A stretch of 64,000 bases of DNA from Mycolicibacter sinensis (GCF_001667375.1 NZ_LZIN01000019.1:124001-188000); one strand, 5' to 3'; shown: positions 30,354 to 42,910, counted from the first letter of the stretch. Numbers and translations are program-made. The notes: generated by a model not told the origin, from the sequence alone.

Positions 30354-30459
30354 TGGCGCCGCCCTCCCCCGCCAGCGGGTGGGGGTACCCCCGGCCGCCC
30401 CGCGGCCAGGGGGCGTGCCCCCACCTCATCGCTCCGCTCTGCATCGTCGCCGGCGCAGC
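30354..30459. repeat. MIRU-like element between rapZ and yvcK
   Basis: This 106-base GC-rich gap starts at the rapZ stop (TGAGC) and ends at the yvcK start (ATGAGC). On the minus strand it holds GGCGACGATGC-AGAGCGGAGCGATGAGG (30424-30451), close to the conserved core of mycobacterial interspersed repetitive units. A GGGGGC/GCCCCC palindrome and other inverted GC blocks follow. Related sequences lie at 34366-34447 and 62643-62686. Confidence 0.6.
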
Positions 30460-31395
30460 TCATTCGCGGCCCAGATCCCGGTGCAGCACCCGCACCGACA
30501 GCTCGTCGTTGTCATCGGCGGTGTCCAACAGCCTCGCCAGCGCCTCGGCGATGGCGACGCTGCGGTGCTTGCCGCCGGTACACCCGATGGCCACGGTCAT
30601 GTATCGCTTTCCTTCTCGTCGATAGCCGCCCACCACCAGAGACAGCAGCCGATGGTAGGCCTCGAGGAATTCGTCCGCACCCGGCTGGCTCAGCACGTAG
30701 TCGCGCACCGCCGGATGCTGTCCGGAGTGCGGGCGCAGTTCGTCGACCCAGTGCGGGTTGGGCAGGAACCGCACGTCCATCACCATGTCGGCGTCCATCG
30801 GCAGGCCGTACTTGTAGCCGAAGGACTCGACCGTGATCGAGGTGGGAGCCGTGACGGCGTCTCCACCGAACATCTCCTCGATGCTCTCGCGCAGCTCGCG
30901 CACGCTGAGCACCGAGGTGTCGATGACCAGGTCGGCCACCGCGCGGACCGGCGCCAACATGACCCGCTCGGCGGTAATGCCCTCGGTGAGCGTCTGCTGG
31001 CCCTGCAGCGGATGGCTGCGGCGGTTGTGTTCGTAGCGGCGGATGAGTACGTCGTCGCCGGCGTCCATGAACAGCACCCGCGGGTTGATGCCCCGCGTCG
31101 CCAGCTCATTGCGTACCGAGTCCAGGTCTCCGGTGAATCCGGCCGAGCGCACGTCCATCACCACCGCCAGCTGGGTGATCCGGGAGCCCGCCGCCAAGCC
31201 CAGGTCCACCATCCTGGTGATCAGGTCCGGCGGCAGGTTGTCGGCGACGTACCAGCCCAGGTCCTCGAGCACCTTGGCGGCGGTGCCGCGCCCGGCGCCG
31301 GACAGCCCGGTGACCAGTACGACGTCGATACCGGCGCCGTCTCCGGGGCCGGCGACGTCGCGTTCCCGCACGCCCTTCGGTGATTCCGTGGTCAT
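30460..31395 (-). CDS. rapZ: RapZ/YvcJ family P-loop nucleotide-binding protein
   Basis: A 311-residue member of the RapZ family (Rv1421). In Escherichia coli RapZ is an RNA adaptor that senses glucosamine 6-phosphate; the actinobacterial role is not settled. The P-loop is [12 protein letters not shown] near residue 30, with arginine where most members have lysine, as in other mycobacteria. The C-terminal domain shows [12 protein letters not shown] and [15 protein letters not shown]. The ATG overlaps the uvrC stop. Confidence 0.92.
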   Translation of the reverse strand: MTTESPKGVRERDVAGPGDGAGIDVVLVTGLSGAGRGTAAKVLEDLGWYVADNLPPDLITRMVDLGLAAGSRITQLAVVMDVRSAGFTGDLDSVRNELATRGINPRVLFMDAGDDVLIRRYEHNRRSHPLQGQQTLTEGITAERVMLAPVRAVADLVIDTSVLSVRELRESIEEMFGGDAVTAPTSITVESFGYKYGLPMDADMVMDVRFLPNPHWVDELRPHSGQHPAVRDYVLSQPGADEFLEAYHRLLSLVVGGYRREGKRYMTVAIGCTGGKHRSVAIAEALARLLDTADDNDELSVRVLHRDLGRE

Positions 31396-33350
31396 CCCGA
31401 CATCCGTTGCTGTTCAGCGGCACCCGTCGCGCCGTCGGCCCCCAGCGCCTCGAGAACCGCAGCCGCGGTCGCCGCGCCGATTCCCGGGATCGAGGTGAGC
31501 TCTTCGACGGTAGCCTTTTTCAGTCGTGCCACCGAGCCGAAATGCGAGATCAACACCTTGCGCCGGTGCTCACCGAGGCCGGGTACCGCATCCAGCACCG
31601 AGGCGGTCATCCGCTTGGACCGTTTGCTGCGATGGTAGGTGATGGCGAACCGGTGCGCCTCGTCGCGGATCCGCTGCAGCAGATACAGGCCTTCGCTTTG
31701 CCTCGGCAGGATGATCGGGTCCGGCTCCGAGGGCACCCACACCTCCTCCAGGCGCTTGGCCAGCCCGATGGTCGCGACGTCGGTGATACCGAGTTCGGCG
31801 AGCGCGGCGGCGGCGGCGTTGACCTGCGGAGCGCCACCGTCCACCACGTAGAGATTCGGCGGATAGGCGAATTTTCGTGATTTGCCTTCCGGAGAAAGCA
31901 CTTCCGCGTCCAGGTGACGACGGAACCGGCGGCGGGTCACCTCGGCGATCGAGGCCACATCGTCGGAGCGACCCTCGCCGGCGGCCTCTCGGATCGCGAA
32001 GTGGCGGTAGTCGGACTTGCGGGGCAGCCCGTCCTCGAACACCACCAGGGATCCGACCACATCGGTGCCCTGCACATGGCTGATGTCCACGCATTCGATG
32101 CGCAGCGGTGCGTCGGGCAAGCCCAGAGATTCCTGAATGTTCTGCAGCGCAGCGGATCTGGCGGTGAAATCTCCGGCTCGTTTCAACTTATGTTGCTGCA
32201 GTGCATGTTTGGCGTTTCGCTCCACGGTCTCGGCCAGTGCGCGCTTATCACCGCGCAACGGCACCCGCAGTGATACCCGCGAGCCCCGCAGGTCCGACAG
32301 CCAGCTGATCAGCTCGTCGGCGTTGGCCGGCAGACAGGGCACCAGCACCTCGCGGGGCACCGGATTGATCGGCTCGTCGGCCGAACCCTCCAGTTCGGCC
32401 TGATCACCGTAGAACTGGGTGACGAACTGTTCAACGAGACGCTCCAGGGCGTTCTCGGAATCGCCGGGGTCTCCGGGCTTTTCGACGATCCAGCCGCGCT
32501 GACCGCGTACCCGGCCGCCACGCACGTGGAACACCTGGACCGCCGCCTCCAGCTCGTCGTCGGCGAACGCCACCACGTCGGCGTCGGTGCCGTCCCCGAG
32601 CACCACGGCCTGCTTCTCCAGGGCTCGTTTCAGCGCCGCGACGTCGTCGCGCAGCCGCGCGGCCCGCTCGAAGTCGAGCTGATCGGAGGCGGCCAGCATC
32701 TGCTGCTCGAGGCTGCGGACCAGCCGGTCGGTCTTGCCGGCCAAAAAGTCGCAGAAGTCGTCCACGATCTGCCGGTGTTCCTCGGCGCTGACCCGCCCGA
32801 TACACGGTGCCGCGCACTTGCCGATGTAACCCAGCAGGCAGGGCCGACCGATCTGCTGGTGGCGCTTGAACACCCCGGCCGAGCAGGTGCGGGCCGGAAA
32901 CACCCGCAGCAGCAGGTCCAGGGTTTCGCGGATCGCCCAGGCGTGCGAGTACGGCCCGAAGTAGCGCACCCCTTTGCGTCGCGGCCCGCGGTAGACCATC
33001 AGCCGCGGGTACTCCTCGTTGAGGGTGACCGCCAGCACGGGATAGGTCTTGTCATCGCGGTAGCGGACGTTGAACCGCGGGTCGAACTCCTTGATCCAGT
33101 TATATTCCAGCTGCAGCGCCTCGACCTCGGTGTTGACCACCGTCCACTCCACCTTGGCGGCGGTGGTCACCATCTGGCGGGTGCGCGGGTGCAGGCCGGC
33201 GACGTCGGCGAAGTACGACGTGAGCCGCGACCGCAGGCTTTTCGCCTTGCCCACGTAGATCACCCGGCCGTGCGGGTCGACGAATCGGTAGACGCCGGGC
33301 TCGACGGGAATGGAGCCGGTCGCCGGGCGATAGGTCGCGGGGTCTGGCAC
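31392..33350 (-). CDS. uvrC: UvrABC system protein C
   Basis: The dual-incision nuclease of nucleotide excision repair, 652 residues. Domains in order: GIY-YIG nuclease ([25 protein letters not shown], about 18-95), the cysteine-containing linker ([17 protein letters not shown]), the UVR motif binding UvrB (about 208-243), an RNase H-like nuclease domain ([17 protein letters not shown]), and tandem helix-hairpin-helix motifs at the end ([37 protein letters not shown]). The shared-arm terminator hairpin at 33374-33431 separates it from the riboflavin operon. Confidence 0.96.
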   Translation of the reverse strand: MPDPATYRPATGSIPVEPGVYRFVDPHGRVIYVGKAKSLRSRLTSYFADVAGLHPRTRQMVTTAAKVEWTVVNTEVEALQLEYNWIKEFDPRFNVRYRDDKTYPVLAVTLNEEYPRLMVYRGPRRKGVRYFGPYSHAWAIRETLDLLLRVFPARTCSAGVFKRHQQIGRPCLLGYIGKCAAPCIGRVSAEEHRQIVDDFCDFLAGKTDRLVRSLEQQMLAASDQLDFERAARLRDDVAALKRALEKQAVVLGDGTDADVVAFADDELEAAVQVFHVRGGRVRGQRGWIVEKPGDPGDSENALERLVEQFVTQFYGDQAELEGSADEPINPVPREVLVPCLPANADELISWLSDLRGSRVSLRVPLRGDKRALAETVERNAKHALQQHKLKRAGDFTARSAALQNIQESLGLPDAPLRIECVDISHVQGTDVVGSLVVFEDGLPRKSDYRHFAIREAAGEGRSDDVASIAEVTRRRFRRHLDAEVLSPEGKSRKFAYPPNLYVVDGGAPQVNAAAAALAELGITDVATIGLAKRLEEVWVPSEPDPIILPRQSEGLYLLQRIRDEAHRFAITYHRSKRSKRMTASVLDAVPGLGEHRRKVLISHFGSVARLKKATVEELTSIPGIGAATAAAVLEALGADGATGAAEQQRMSG

Positions 33351-33373
33351 GGTAACCAGGCTACTTTCTACGG

Positions 33374-33418
33374 CGAACAGACGTGAAAGCCCCTTTTTTC
33401 ATGCAAAACAGGGTGCTT

Positions 33419-33431
<13 letters not shown>
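33374..33431. terminator. Hairpin terminator after the riboflavin operon
   Basis: Arms CGAACAGACGTGAAAGC (33374-33390) and GCTTTCATGTCTGCTCG (33415-33431) pair at 15 of 17 positions around a loop with a T6 run. The stop codon of the PH-domain gene lies inside the right arm. The outer arm sequence is shared with the hairpin at 51103-51160. Confidence 0.65.
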
Positions 33432-34447
<1,016 letters not shown>

Positions 34448-35725
34448 TCACAGCGCCCCGCCGAATTCGCCGGGCAGGTGCGAAGCATCGTCGAAGTCCT
34501 CCAGCCCGGTCAGCTCGTGGCCCATCCGGTCCCGCTTGGTCATCAGGTAGCGGATGTTCTCGGCGTTGGCCCGCACCGGCAGCGGCACCCGCTCGATGAT
34601 GTGCAGCCCGTAGCCGTCCAGCCCGACCCGCTTGGCCGGATTGTTGGTCAGCAGGCGCATCGAACGCACCCCGAGATCCACCAAGATCTGCGCACCGATG
34701 CCGTAGTCGCGCGCGTCGGCCGGCAACCCCAGCTTGAGGTTGGCGTCGACGGTGTCGTCGCCGGCATCCTGCAGCTGGTAGGCCTGCAGCTTGTGCAGCA
34801 GCCCGATGCCGCGGCCCTCGTGCCCACGCATGTAGAGCACCACTCCGCGGCCCTCGTGGGCCACCATCGCCAGCGCCGCATCCAGCTGTGGCCCGCAGTC
34901 GCAGCGCCGCGAACCGAAGACGTCGCCGGTCAGGCACTCGGAGTGCACCCGGACCAGCACGTCATCGCCGTCATTGTGCGGCCCGGCGATCTCGCCGCGG
35001 ACCAGCGCGACATGCTCGACGTCCTCGTAGATGCTGGTGTAGCCGACGGCACGGAACTCGCCGTGCCGGGTCGGGATGCGGGCTTCGGCGACCCGCTCGA
35101 TGTGCTTCTCGTGCTTGCGGCGCCACTCGATCATGTCGGCGATGGAGATCAGCGCCAGGCCGTGTTCGTCGGCGAAGATCCGCAGCTCGTCGGTCTGGGC
35201 CATCGCGCCCTCGTCCTTCTGGCTGACGATCTCGCAGATCGCGCCGGCCGGCTGCAGGCCGGCCATCCGAGCCAGGTCGACCGCGGCCTCGGTGTGACCC
35301 GGCCGGCGCAGCACGCCGCCGTCCTTGGCGCGCAACGGCACCACGTGCCCGGGCCGGGTGAATTCGTCGGCAGCGCTGCCTGGATCGGCCAGCAGCCGCA
35401 TCGTCGTCGCCCGGTCCGAAGCCGAAATCCCGGTCCCCACATTGTTCTTGGCGTCGACGGTGACGGTGTAGGCGGTGCCGTGCTTGTCCTGGTTCACCGC
35501 ATACATCGGCAGCAGGCCCAGCCGGTCACAGATCGCGCCGTCCAGCGGCACGCACAGATACCCGGAGGTGTAGCGCACCATGAACGCCACCAATTCGGGG
35601 GTGGCCTTCTCGGCGGCGAAGATCAGATCGCCTTCGTTCTCCCGGTCCTCGTCGTCGATGACGACGACGGCTTTACCGGCGGCAATGTCGGCAACCGCCC
35701 GCTCGACGGTGTCCAACTTCGTCAT
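34448..35725 (-). CDS. ribBA: Bifunctional DHBP synthase / GTP cyclohydrolase II
   Basis: A 425-residue fusion making both precursors of riboflavin (ribA2/Rv1415). The N-terminal half is 3,4-dihydroxy-2-butanone-4-phosphate synthase ([36 protein letters not shown]). The C-terminal half is GTP cyclohydrolase II: the zinc ligands are in [18 protein letters not shown], and [18 protein letters not shown] binds GTP. A 93-base gap separates it from ribE. No FMN riboswitch was recognised there. Confidence 0.96.
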   Translation of the reverse strand: MTKLDTVERAVADIAAGKAVVVIDDEDRENEGDLIFAAEKATPELVAFMVRYTSGYLCVPLDGAICDRLGLLPMYAVNQDKHGTAYTVTVDAKNNVGTGISASDRATTMRLLADPGSAADEFTRPGHVVPLRAKDGGVLRRPGHTEAAVDLARMAGLQPAGAICEIVSQKDEGAMAQTDELRIFADEHGLALISIADMIEWRRKHEKHIERVAEARIPTRHGEFRAVGYTSIYEDVEHVALVRGEIAGPHNDGDDVLVRVHSECLTGDVFGSRRCDCGPQLDAALAMVAHEGRGVVLYMRGHEGRGIGLLHKLQAYQLQDAGDDTVDANLKLGLPADARDYGIGAQILVDLGVRSMRLLTNNPAKRVGLDGYGLHIIERVPLPVRANAENIRYLMTKRDRMGHELTGLEDFDDASHLPGEFGGAL

Positions 35726-35818
35726 CTATGCCACCTTGGGTTCGCCTCCGGGCCGCCCGATCGGCGCAACCCGCCCATCCAGTATGAACCACCCCGGGGC
35801 CATGATTTGCCGCCCGAC

Positions 35819-36427
35819 TCATCCAGCGGGATTTGTCACCAGCCGCTCGACATACTTGGCGATGACGTCCACCTCGAGATTGACCGGCGTGCCGACCGGA
35901 GCGCGGCCCAGCGTGGTCAGCGCCAGTGTGGTCGGGATCAACGACACCTCGAAGAAGTGGTCCGGGTCACACCCCAGTCCGGCGACGGTCAGTGAGATGC
36001 CGTCGACGGTGATCGAGCCCTTCTCCACCACGTAGCGGGCCAGCGACTTCGGCAGCGAAATCCGCACCACCTCCCAGTGCGGTGCGGGTGTGCGGGCCAG
36101 CACGCGCCCGGTGCCGTCGACGTGACCCTGCACGATGTGCCCGCCCAGACGGCTGCCCAGCGCGGCCGCGCGTTCGAGGTTCACCGGTCCCCCGACCTGC
36201 ACCGAGCCCAGGCTGGAGCGATCCAGCGTCTCGCGCATCACGTCGGCGGAGAACCGGCCGCCGGGCAGCACCTCCACCACCGTCAGGCACACCCCGTTGA
36301 CGGCGATCGAATCACCGTGGCGGGCGTCGGAGACGACGGTGGGGCCGTGGATGACCAGGCGCGCGGCGTCGGTCAACTCGTCGCGGCTGACCAGCTCGCC
36401 CAGTTCCTCGACGATTCCGGTGAACAT
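35819..36427 (-). CDS. ribE: Riboflavin synthase, alpha subunit
   Basis: Dismutates two lumazine molecules to riboflavin. The 202-residue trimeric enzyme shows its two lumazine-binding repeats: MFTGIVEELGEL ... GDSIAVNGVCLTV, then GHIVQGHVDGTGRV ... GSITVDGISLTVAGL. The ATG at 36427 begins MFTGIVEE as in the family; a GTG one codon earlier is also in frame. It is divergent from lprG over 106 bases and is named ribC in M. tuberculosis. Confidence 0.95.
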   Translation of the reverse strand: MFTGIVEELGELVSRDELTDAARLVIHGPTVVSDARHGDSIAVNGVCLTVVEVLPGGRFSADVMRETLDRSSLGSVQVGGPVNLERAAALGSRLGGHIVQGHVDGTGRVLARTPAPHWEVVRISLPKSLARYVVEKGSITVDGISLTVAGLGCDPDHFFEVSLIPTTLALTTLGRAPVGTPVNLEVDVIAKYVERLVTNPAG

Positions 36428-36529
36428 CACATCAGGCTAGCGACGATCGCAAGCGCGACGGAGTCGGGCGCTGCGGGTCGTCGCCATCGGTTATGTCCAC
36501 GCTGGACCGCCGGGACGGACCGGCCTCTA

Positions 36530-36535
36530 TACGAT
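36530..36535 (+). promoter_or_regulatory. Possible -10 hexamer before lprG
   Basis: TACGAT, within TATACGAT, overlaps the first candidate ATG of lprG and would set the transcription start at 36542, one base before the second ATG (36543). This favours the shorter protein. Confidence 0.35.
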
Positions 36536-37232
36536 GTCCCCCATGCGCAGACTTCTGATCGCTCTGGCCACCGCCACGACCGCCGCCGCCCTGTTCGCCG
36601 GCTGCTCGAGCAAGGACTCCGGCGCCCCGTTGCCGGACGCGGCGACCCTGGTCAAGGAATCCGCCAGCACCACCGCGGACCTCAAGAGCGCGCACCTGGC
36701 ACTGTCGGTGACCGGCCAAATCAAGAACCTTCCGGTCAAGACCCTCGAGGGTGACCTGACCAACGAGCCGACCACCGCGGCCAAGGGCAGCGCGACGATC
36801 ACCATGCTCGGCAGCGACGTCGACGCCAAGTTCATCGTCATCGACGGCGACCTGTACGCGGCGATCACCGGTGACGACTACGACAACTACGGCGCCGCCG
36901 AGAAGATCTACGACGTCGCCGCCATCCTGAGCCCGGACAAGGGATTGGCCAACATGCTGGCCAACCTCAAGGAGCCGAAATCGCAAGGGCGCGAAACCAT
37001 CAACGGCCAGAAGACGATCCGGGTCACCGGCGATGCGCCGGCCGACGCGGTGAACGCGCTGGCACCGCAGCTCAAGGCCACCGCGTCGACGCCGGCCACG
37101 GTCTGGATTCAAGAAGACGGTGACCACCAGCTGGTTCAGGCCAAGCTTGACCCCAGCGCGGGCAACTCGATCCAGATGACGTTGTCGAACTGGAACTCCC
37201 CGGTCACCGTTGAGAAGCCGGCAGGAGCGTGA
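36534..37232 (+). CDS. lprG: LprG lipoprotein, triacylated glycolipid carrier
   Basis: A lipoprotein of the LppX/LprG family that binds triacylated lipids and, with the P55 transporter, moves them and lipoarabinomannan towards the outer envelope. The signal peptide ends in the lipobox LFAGC, with C24 as the lipidated residue. The body matches LprG ([35 protein letters not shown]). An ATG at 36543 (MRRLLIAL) is an equally good start and fits the promoter better. The stop overlaps the GTG of the next gene. Confidence 0.94.
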   Translation: MSPMRRLLIALATATTAAALFAGCSSKDSGAPLPDAATLVKESASTTADLKSAHLALSVTGQIKNLPVKTLEGDLTNEPTTAAKGSATITMLGSDVDAKFIVIDGDLYAAITGDDYDNYGAAEKIYDVAAILSPDKGLANMLANLKEPKSQGRETINGQKTIRVTGDAPADAVNALAPQLKATASTPATVWIQEDGDHQLVQAKLDPSAGNSIQMTLSNWNSPVTVEKPAGA

Positions 37233-38797
37233 TGCGGGTCAATCGCCGACTCGCGATCAGCGCAGGTAGCCTCGCGGTCCTGCTCGGGGCGCTCGACACC
37301 TATGTCGTGGTCACGATCATGCGCGACATCATGGCGCCGCAACCGGCCGGTGTCGGGATCCCGATCAACAAGATCCAGCAGCTCACCCCGATCATCACCT
37401 GCTACCTACTCGGCTACATCGCCGCGATGCCGCTGCTGGGCCGGGCCTCCGACCGGTTCGGCCGCAAGCTGCTGCTGCAGGTCAGCCTGACCACGTTCGC
37501 CATCGGCTCGGTGGTGACCGCGTTGTCGATGGATCTGTCGATGCTGGTGGTGGGCCGCACCATTCAGGGCATCGCCAGTGGCGCCCTGCTGCCGGTGACC
37601 CTGGCGCTGGGCGCCGACCTGTGGGCGCAGCGCAATCGGGCCGGAGTCCTCGGCGGGATCGGCGCGGCCCAGGAGCTGGGCAGCGTGCTCGGCCCGCTGT
37701 ACGGCATCTTCATCGTCTGGGCGCTGCGCGACTGGCGCGACGTGTTCTGGATCAACGTGCCTCTGACCGCGATCGCGATGGTGATGATCCACTTCAGCCT
37801 GCCGTCGCGGGCCGACTCCGCCGACGACGGGACTCCGCCCGAACGCGTCGACGTCGTCGGCGGGCTGCTGCTGGCGGTCGCGCTGGGCCTGGCCGTCATC
37901 GGCCTCTACAACCCCGAACCCAACGCCAAGCAGGCGCTGCCGGACTGGGGGCTGCCGGTGCTGGGAGCCGCGCTGGTGGCCATCGTGCTGTTCGCGGTCT
38001 GGGAGCGCTTCGCCCGCACCAAGCTGATCGACCCGACCGGCGCCCGGTTCGGGCCGTTTTTGGCGGCGTTGGGCGCCTCGGTGTGTGCCGGCGCGGCACT
38101 GATGGTGACGCTGGTCGATGTCGAGCTCTTCGGGCAGGGCGTGCTGGGGATGACCCAGAACGAGGCCGCCGGGCTGCTGCTGCGCTTCTTGGCCGCGCTG
38201 CCGGTGGGCGCCCTGGTGGGCGGCTGGATCGCGACCCGGGCCGGCGACCGGGGGGTGACCTTCGTGGGCCTGCTGCTCGCGGCCGGCGGCTACTGGCTGA
38301 TCTCGAAGTGGCCGGTCGATCTGCTGGCTTACCGGCACGATTTCTTCGGGTTGTTCTCGCTGCCGGCCCTGGACACCGACCAGATGCTGGCCGGCTTCGG
38401 GCTGGGACTGGTGATCGGCCCGCTGACGTCGGCGGTGATGCGGGTGGTGCCGCCCCGCGAGCACGGCATCGCCGCGGCCGGTGTGGTGGTCGCCCGGATG
38501 ACCGGGATGCTGGTCGGGATGGCCGCTCTGTCGGCGTGGGGGCTGTATCGGTTCAACCAGATTCTGGCCGGGATACCCAAGGTTCCCGGGGGCAGCCTGG
38601 CCGAGAAGATGGCGGCGACGGCGCACAACTCGAAGTTGGCGTTCGCGATGATGTACGGCGAGATCTTCGGGATCACCGCAATCGTCTGCGTGGTCGGCGC
38701 CGTACTCGGGCTGTTCATCGGCAGCAACAAGGATTCCGTCGAGGATCCGGAGGCCTCTGCCGCGGGCGTGCGTGTCCCCGAGCGCCACGCCGGTTAA
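37229..38797 (+). CDS. P55 major facilitator superfamily exporter
   Basis: A 522-residue MFS transporter (Rv1410c, P55) with 14 predicted membrane segments. The first loop motif A region reads [14 protein letters not shown], and motif C is [16 protein letters not shown]. It works with LprG in export of triacylated lipids and in intrinsic drug tolerance. The GTG start overlaps the lprG stop, and an ATG at 37232 has a better spacing to AGGAG. It converges with ribD, with 34 bases between the two. Confidence 0.93.
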   Translation: MMRVNRRLAISAGSLAVLLGALDTYVVVTIMRDIMAPQPAGVGIPINKIQQLTPIITCYLLGYIAAMPLLGRASDRFGRKLLLQVSLTTFAIGSVVTALSMDLSMLVVGRTIQGIASGALLPVTLALGADLWAQRNRAGVLGGIGAAQELGSVLGPLYGIFIVWALRDWRDVFWINVPLTAIAMVMIHFSLPSRADSADDGTPPERVDVVGGLLLAVALGLAVIGLYNPEPNAKQALPDWGLPVLGAALVAIVLFAVWERFARTKLIDPTGARFGPFLAALGASVCAGAALMVTLVDVELFGQGVLGMTQNEAAGLLLRFLAALPVGALVGGWIATRAGDRGVTFVGLLLAAGGYWLISKWPVDLLAYRHDFFGLFSLPALDTDQMLAGFGLGLVIGPLTSAVMRVVPPREHGIAAAGVVVARMTGMLVGMAALSAWGLYRFNQILAGIPKVPGGSLAEKMAATAHNSKLAFAMMYGEIFGITAIVCVVGAVLGLFIGSNKDSVEDPEASAAGVRVPERHAG

Positions 38798-38831
38798 AAG
38801 CCCGGGATTACGCACGCTCAGCACAGTCAGT

Positions 38832-39863
38832 TCAGTGCGGCACCAGGCTCAGCAGCAGATCCGGGCCGATCGGCTCCACCGTGTCGAATCGCCACCGCAG
38901 TGCCCGGGCGATGCTGGGCACCCCGACATCGTCGACGGCGGTGATCGGCCCGCCCAGCAGGATCGGCGCCACATAGGCCAGGATGCGATCGATCGCCCCG
39001 GCCCGCAGGAACGCTCCCGCCAGTGTTGGACCGCCTTCCAGCAGCACATCGGTGCGGTCCGACAGCGCCCGCAGCACCTCGGCCGGATCGTGGGTGCGGA
39101 TCACCATGGTGCGCGAGTCGTCATTGAGCACCTGCGCGTCCGCCGAGATCTCGCGCTGCCCCACCACCACCCGCAGCGGCTGCCGGTCGGCCAGGGTGCC
39201 GTCGGGCAGCCGGGCGGTCAGCGTCGGGTCGTCGATGAGCACGGTGCCGGTGCCCACCACGATGGCGTCGGCGGCCGCCCGGCGGCGGTGCAGATCGGCC
39301 CGGGCGGCCTCGCTGGTGATCCATTGACTGGATCCGTCGGCGGCCGCGCTGCGCCCGTCAATACTGGTGGCGTACTTCCAGGTGACGTGCGGTAGGCCGG
39401 TGCGCTGCTTGTGCAGCCACTCCCGCAGCGGCCCGGCGATCACCGCGTCGGCCTGCACGCCGGCGAGCACCTCGACTCCCGCCGCGGCCAGGCGCGCCGC
39501 CCCGCCCGCCGCTTCGGGGTTGGGGTCGTCGACGGCGTAAGCCACCTTCGCGACACCGGCGGCCAGTAGCGCGTCCACGCATGGCGGGGTTCGGCCGTGG
39601 TGATTGCAGGGCTCCAGCGTGACCACCACCGTGCCGCCGGCGGCCAGCGCACCGGCGCGGCGCAGCGCCACCACCTCGGCGTGGGCCTCGCCGGTCGGTC
39701 CGGTGCCGCCGACGCCGACTACCCGCCCGTCGCGGTCCAGGACGACGGGGGCCACCGGGGGGTTGGGGTAGGTCCTGCCCTTGACCCGCTGCCCCTGCTC
39801 GATGGCGAGCAGCATCGCGGCGTCGTGGCCGGCGGCGTCTGTCGCGGCCGGGGCGGTGCTCAT
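38832..39863 (-). CDS. ribD: Riboflavin biosynthesis deaminase/reductase RibD
   Basis: Bifunctional enzyme of 343 residues. The N-terminal cytidine-deaminase-like domain has the zinc site HAEVVALR and PCNHHGRTPPC; the C-terminal reductase has KYATSIDGRSAAADGSS and DVLLEGGPTLAGAFL. It carries out two steps after GTP cyclohydrolase II. The ATG at 39863 is ten bases after the rpe stop. It is the last gene of the fmt-rsmB-rpe-ribD run and is called ribG in M. tuberculosis. Confidence 0.94.
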   Translation of the reverse strand: MSTAPAATDAAGHDAAMLLAIEQGQRVKGRTYPNPPVAPVVLDRDGRVVGVGGTGPTGEAHAEVVALRRAGALAAGGTVVVTLEPCNHHGRTPPCVDALLAAGVAKVAYAVDDPNPEAAGGAARLAAAGVEVLAGVQADAVIAGPLREWLHKQRTGLPHVTWKYATSIDGRSAAADGSSQWITSEAARADLHRRRAAADAIVVGTGTVLIDDPTLTARLPDGTLADRQPLRVVVGQREISADAQVLNDDSRTMVIRTHDPAEVLRALSDRTDVLLEGGPTLAGAFLRAGAIDRILAYVAPILLGGPITAVDDVGVPSIARALRWRFDTVEPIGPDLLLSLVPH

Positions 39864-39873
39864 GCCGCTGCGC

Positions 39874-40551
39874 TCATGCGCGCAGATGCGGCGACGCGGC
39901 ACGGGCTTGGCGGCGCAACGATTCCACCGCGGCGGCCGGGTCCTCGGCGCTGTAGACGGCCGAGCCGGCGACGAAGCAGTCGACGCCGGCCTCAGCGGCC
40001 TGTTCGACGGTGTCGGCGTTGATGCCGCCGTCGATCTCCACCAGGATGCTCAGCTCCCCGGCGTCGACGAGATTGCGCACCGTGCGCACCTTGCCCAGCA
40101 CCTCCGGGATGAAGGACTGTCCGCCGAATCCCGGTTCCACCGACATCACCAGCAGGGTGTCGAAGTTCGGCAGGATCTCCAGGTAGGGCTCCAGCGGCGT
40201 ACCCGGTTTGATGCTCAGCCCGGCTTTGGCGCCGGCGGCCCGGATGTCGCGGGCCACCGCGATCGGGCTGTCGGTGGCCTCGGCGTGGAAGGTGACGTTG
40301 TGGGCGCCCGCCTCGGCATAAGGCGGCGCCCAGCGGCCCGGGTTCTCGATCATCAGGTGGCAGTCCATCGGGATGTCGGTGGCTTTGAGCAGGCTTTCCA
40401 CCACCGGTAGGCCCAGCGTCAGGTTGGGCACGAAGTGGGCGTCCATCACGTCGACGTGCAACCAGTCCGCCCCCTTGACGGCGGCGGCCTCCTCGGCGAG
40501 CCGGGCGAAGTCCGCCGACAGGATCGACGGGGCGATCATGGGTCGTGGCAT
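39874..40551 (-). CDS. rpe: Ribulose-phosphate 3-epimerase
   Basis: Interconverts ribulose and xylulose 5-phosphates. The 225-residue TIM barrel shows [28 protein letters not shown] with metal ligands, [18 protein letters not shown] and EIDGGIN. The ATG at 40551 is five bases after the rsmB stop; an internal ATG (MIAPSIL) is also possible. It supplies the same pathway as the tkt operon but sits apart from it, as in M. tuberculosis. Confidence 0.96.
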   Translation of the reverse strand: MPRPMIAPSILSADFARLAEEAAAVKGADWLHVDVMDAHFVPNLTLGLPVVESLLKATDIPMDCHLMIENPGRWAPPYAEAGAHNVTFHAEATDSPIAVARDIRAAGAKAGLSIKPGTPLEPYLEILPNFDTLLVMSVEPGFGGQSFIPEVLGKVRTVRNLVDAGELSILVEIDGGINADTVEQAAEAGVDCFVAGSAVYSAEDPAAAVESLRRQARAASPHLRA

Positions 40552-40555
40552 GGGC

Positions 40556-41947
40556 TCAGATTACTTGTAGCGCCGCTGCGAACATGGCGTCGGTGCCGTG
40601 CCGGTGCGGCCACAGCTGCACGTGCCGGCCATCTCCGAGCGCATCGACCGGCGCGAACAGTTCTCGAGTGTCCAACGCCCGCATCGGATGCCGGCGCAGC
40701 GCATCGGCCACCACCCCGACCGTTTCGGCCAGGTGCGGCGAGCACGTCGCATACATCACCACGCCCCCGGGCCGGGTCAGTCCGATCGCCGCGGTCAGCA
40801 ACTCACGCTGCAGTTTCGTCAGCACCGGGACATCGGCGGGCAGTCTGCGCCACCGGGCTTCGGGCCTGCGCCGCAGGGCGCCGAGACCGGTGCAGGGCAC
40901 GTCGACCAGCACCCGGTCAAAGCCGGGTTGCAGACCCGAGTCGCGGCCGTCGGCGGTCAGCACCTGCACGTCCAGGCCGCGGGTGTTCTCGGCGACCAGG
41001 GCGGCACGCTGGGGCGACTGCTCCACCGCGGTCACCCGGGCCCCGGCCTGCGCCCCGAGCGCGGCCAGCAGCGCGGTCTTGCCGCCCGGGCCGGCACACA
41101 GGTCCAGCCACCGCCCGCTGTCACCGTCCACCGGGGCCAGCGCGCACGCGCGGGCCACCAATTGGCTGCCCTCGTCCTGGACCAGGGCGTGGCCGTCGCG
41201 CACCGGTTGCAGCCGACCGGGGTCGCCGCCGGGCAGGTACACCGCGTACGGCGAGTACCGGCCAGGAGTGCCGTCCACCGCGGCAGCCAGTTCGGCAGCG
41301 GTCAGCACGCCGGGACGGGCGGCCAGATGCACCTGGGGACGCTCGTCGTCGGCGGCCAGCAGCGCGTCGAGTTCGCCGGCGGCCGATCCCAACGCGTCGG
41401 CGAAGGCCTGCGCGATCCAGCGCGGGTGCGCGTGGGTGAACGCCGCGTGGCCGATCGGGTCGGCGGCCGGGTCCGGTGCGAGCTCCGCGGTCCAGGACGC
41501 TTCGTCGCGGGTGCTGATGGTGCGCAGCACGCCGTTGACGAAACCTGCTCGGGCCGAGTCGAATTCGATGGCCGCCTGCTCGACCGTGGTGGACACCGCG
41601 GCGTGCGCGTCGACCCGGGTGCGCAGTAGCTGGTAGCTGCCCAGCCGCAGCAGGTCCAGCAGCACCGGGTTGATCGCATCGGGCGAGCGCTGCGCCGCCG
41701 CTCCGATGATCGCGTCGAGCAGTCCGCGGACCCGACAGGTTCCGTAGGTCAGTTCGGTGGCGAAAGCCGCGTCGCGGCCGGTGATCCCGCGCTCGGACAG
41801 CAACGCCGGCAGCGCCAGGTTGGCATAGGCGTCACGTTGCGAGACCGCCCGCAGCACGTCGAATGCGGCACGACGGGCCGGATCCAGCGGTTTGCGACGC
41901 GGTTGGCGCGGCCCGCTTTGCGGCCGCCGGCGCGACGGTCCGGTCAT
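40556..41947 (-). CDS. rsmB: 16S rRNA cytosine-C5 methyltransferase RsmB (Fmu)
   Basis: A 463-residue methyltransferase expected to act on C967 of 16S rRNA. The N-terminal 150 residues form the NusB-like domain ([20 protein letters not shown]). The catalytic domain has the SAM motif [18 protein letters not shown], the first cysteine in [18 protein letters not shown], and the second in [11 protein letters not shown]. The ATG overlaps the fmt stop (ATGA). Confidence 0.95.
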   Translation of the reverse strand: MTGPSRRRPQSGPRQPRRKPLDPARRAAFDVLRAVSQRDAYANLALPALLSERGITGRDAAFATELTYGTCRVRGLLDAIIGAAAQRSPDAINPVLLDLLRLGSYQLLRTRVDAHAAVSTTVEQAAIEFDSARAGFVNGVLRTISTRDEASWTAELAPDPAADPIGHAAFTHAHPRWIAQAFADALGSAAGELDALLAADDERPQVHLAARPGVLTAAELAAAVDGTPGRYSPYAVYLPGGDPGRLQPVRDGHALVQDEGSQLVARACALAPVDGDSGRWLDLCAGPGGKTALLAALGAQAGARVTAVEQSPQRAALVAENTRGLDVQVLTADGRDSGLQPGFDRVLVDVPCTGLGALRRRPEARWRRLPADVPVLTKLQRELLTAAIGLTRPGGVVMYATCSPHLAETVGVVADALRRHPMRALDTRELFAPVDALGDGRHVQLWPHRHGTDAMFAAALQVI

Positions 41948-42882
41948 GACGCCCGCAAACCCGGGTCTAGCCGGGCGCCGCGCGCCCAGTCGGCAGCGTT
42001 CATGGGCTTCTTTCCGGGCGGCTGGATCTGCCCCAAACGCACCGGCACCGATCCGGTGCCGATCCAGACGCTGCGCCGGTCGACGTGAATGTTCCCGGCC
42101 GCCAAGTCTTGTGGACCGTCGTCGGTGACGGCCACCGGGCCGAGCTTGACACGCAGGTCACCGATCACCGTCCAGGCCCCCGGCGCCGGGGTGACGGCAC
42201 GGATGCGGCGCTCGATCACGGGAGCGGGCAGATCCCAGCGCACCCGCGCGTCGTCGACGCTGATCTTCGGGGCGTAGCTGACCCCGTCGCGCGACTGCGG
42301 CACCGCCTTCAGCGCGCCGTCGGCGATCCCGTCGAGGGTGGCCGCCAGCAGTTCGGCGCCCGCGACCGCCAACCGTTCCAGCAGCTGCCCGGCGGTGTCG
42401 TCGGGCCGGATCGTCTCGGTCAGCACCCCGTACACCGGCCCCGAATCGAGTTCCGGCTCGATCTCAAACGTCGTCGCGCCGGTCACCTCGTCGCCGGCGG
42501 CGATGGCCGCCTGCACCGGGCCGGCGCCCCGCCAGGCCGGCAGCAGCGAGAAGTGCAGGTTGACCCAGCCGTGCTGCGGTACCGCCAACAATCCGTCGCG
42601 CAGCAGCGCCCCGTAGGCGACGACCGGGCAGCACTCCGGTGCGAGCTCGGCCAGCTCGGCGACGAACTCGGCCGAGTTCGGCTGGTGCGGCCGCAGCACC
42701 GGGATGTCGTGGTCCAGGGCGCGTTGCGCCACCGGAGACGGCTGCAGGTGCCCGCGCCGGCCGGAGGCCGCGTCGGGCCGGGTCAGTACCGCGACCACCT
42801 CGTGGCGGGGCGAGTCGATCAGCCGTTGCAACGATGGCAACGCGGTGTCCGGAGTGCCGGCGAAGACGATGCGCACCGGCAC
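41944..42882 (-). CDS. fmt: Methionyl-tRNA formyltransferase
   Basis: Formylates initiator Met-tRNA. The 312-residue protein contains [15 protein letters not shown], the catalytic block [18 protein letters not shown] followed by [17 protein letters not shown], and ELDSGPVYG. The canonical NIHPSLLP is NLHFSLLP here, which keeps the catalytic Asn and His. The C-terminal OB-like domain is present. It is the first gene of its run; priA lies 1 kb away beyond the inserted nitroreductase gene. Confidence 0.96.
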   Translation of the reverse strand: MPVRIVFAGTPDTALPSLQRLIDSPRHEVVAVLTRPDAASGRRGHLQPSPVAQRALDHDIPVLRPHQPNSAEFVAELAELAPECCPVVAYGALLRDGLLAVPQHGWVNLHFSLLPAWRGAGPVQAAIAAGDEVTGATTFEIEPELDSGPVYGVLTETIRPDDTAGQLLERLAVAGAELLAATLDGIADGALKAVPQSRDGVSYAPKISVDDARVRWDLPAPVIERRIRAVTPAPGAWTVIGDLRVKLGPVAVTDDGPQDLAAGNIHVDRRSVWIGTGSVPVRLGQIQPPGKKPMNAADWARGARLDPGLRAS

Positions 42883-42910
42883 AGTTTAAGGAAGCCGCGG
42901 GACGGCCCCG

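Noticed and set aside
35726-35818. FMN riboswitch upstream of ribBA, or one before ribE
   Set aside because: The conserved RFN helices and loop sequences were not found in the 93-base gap nor in the 106 bases between ribE and lprG.
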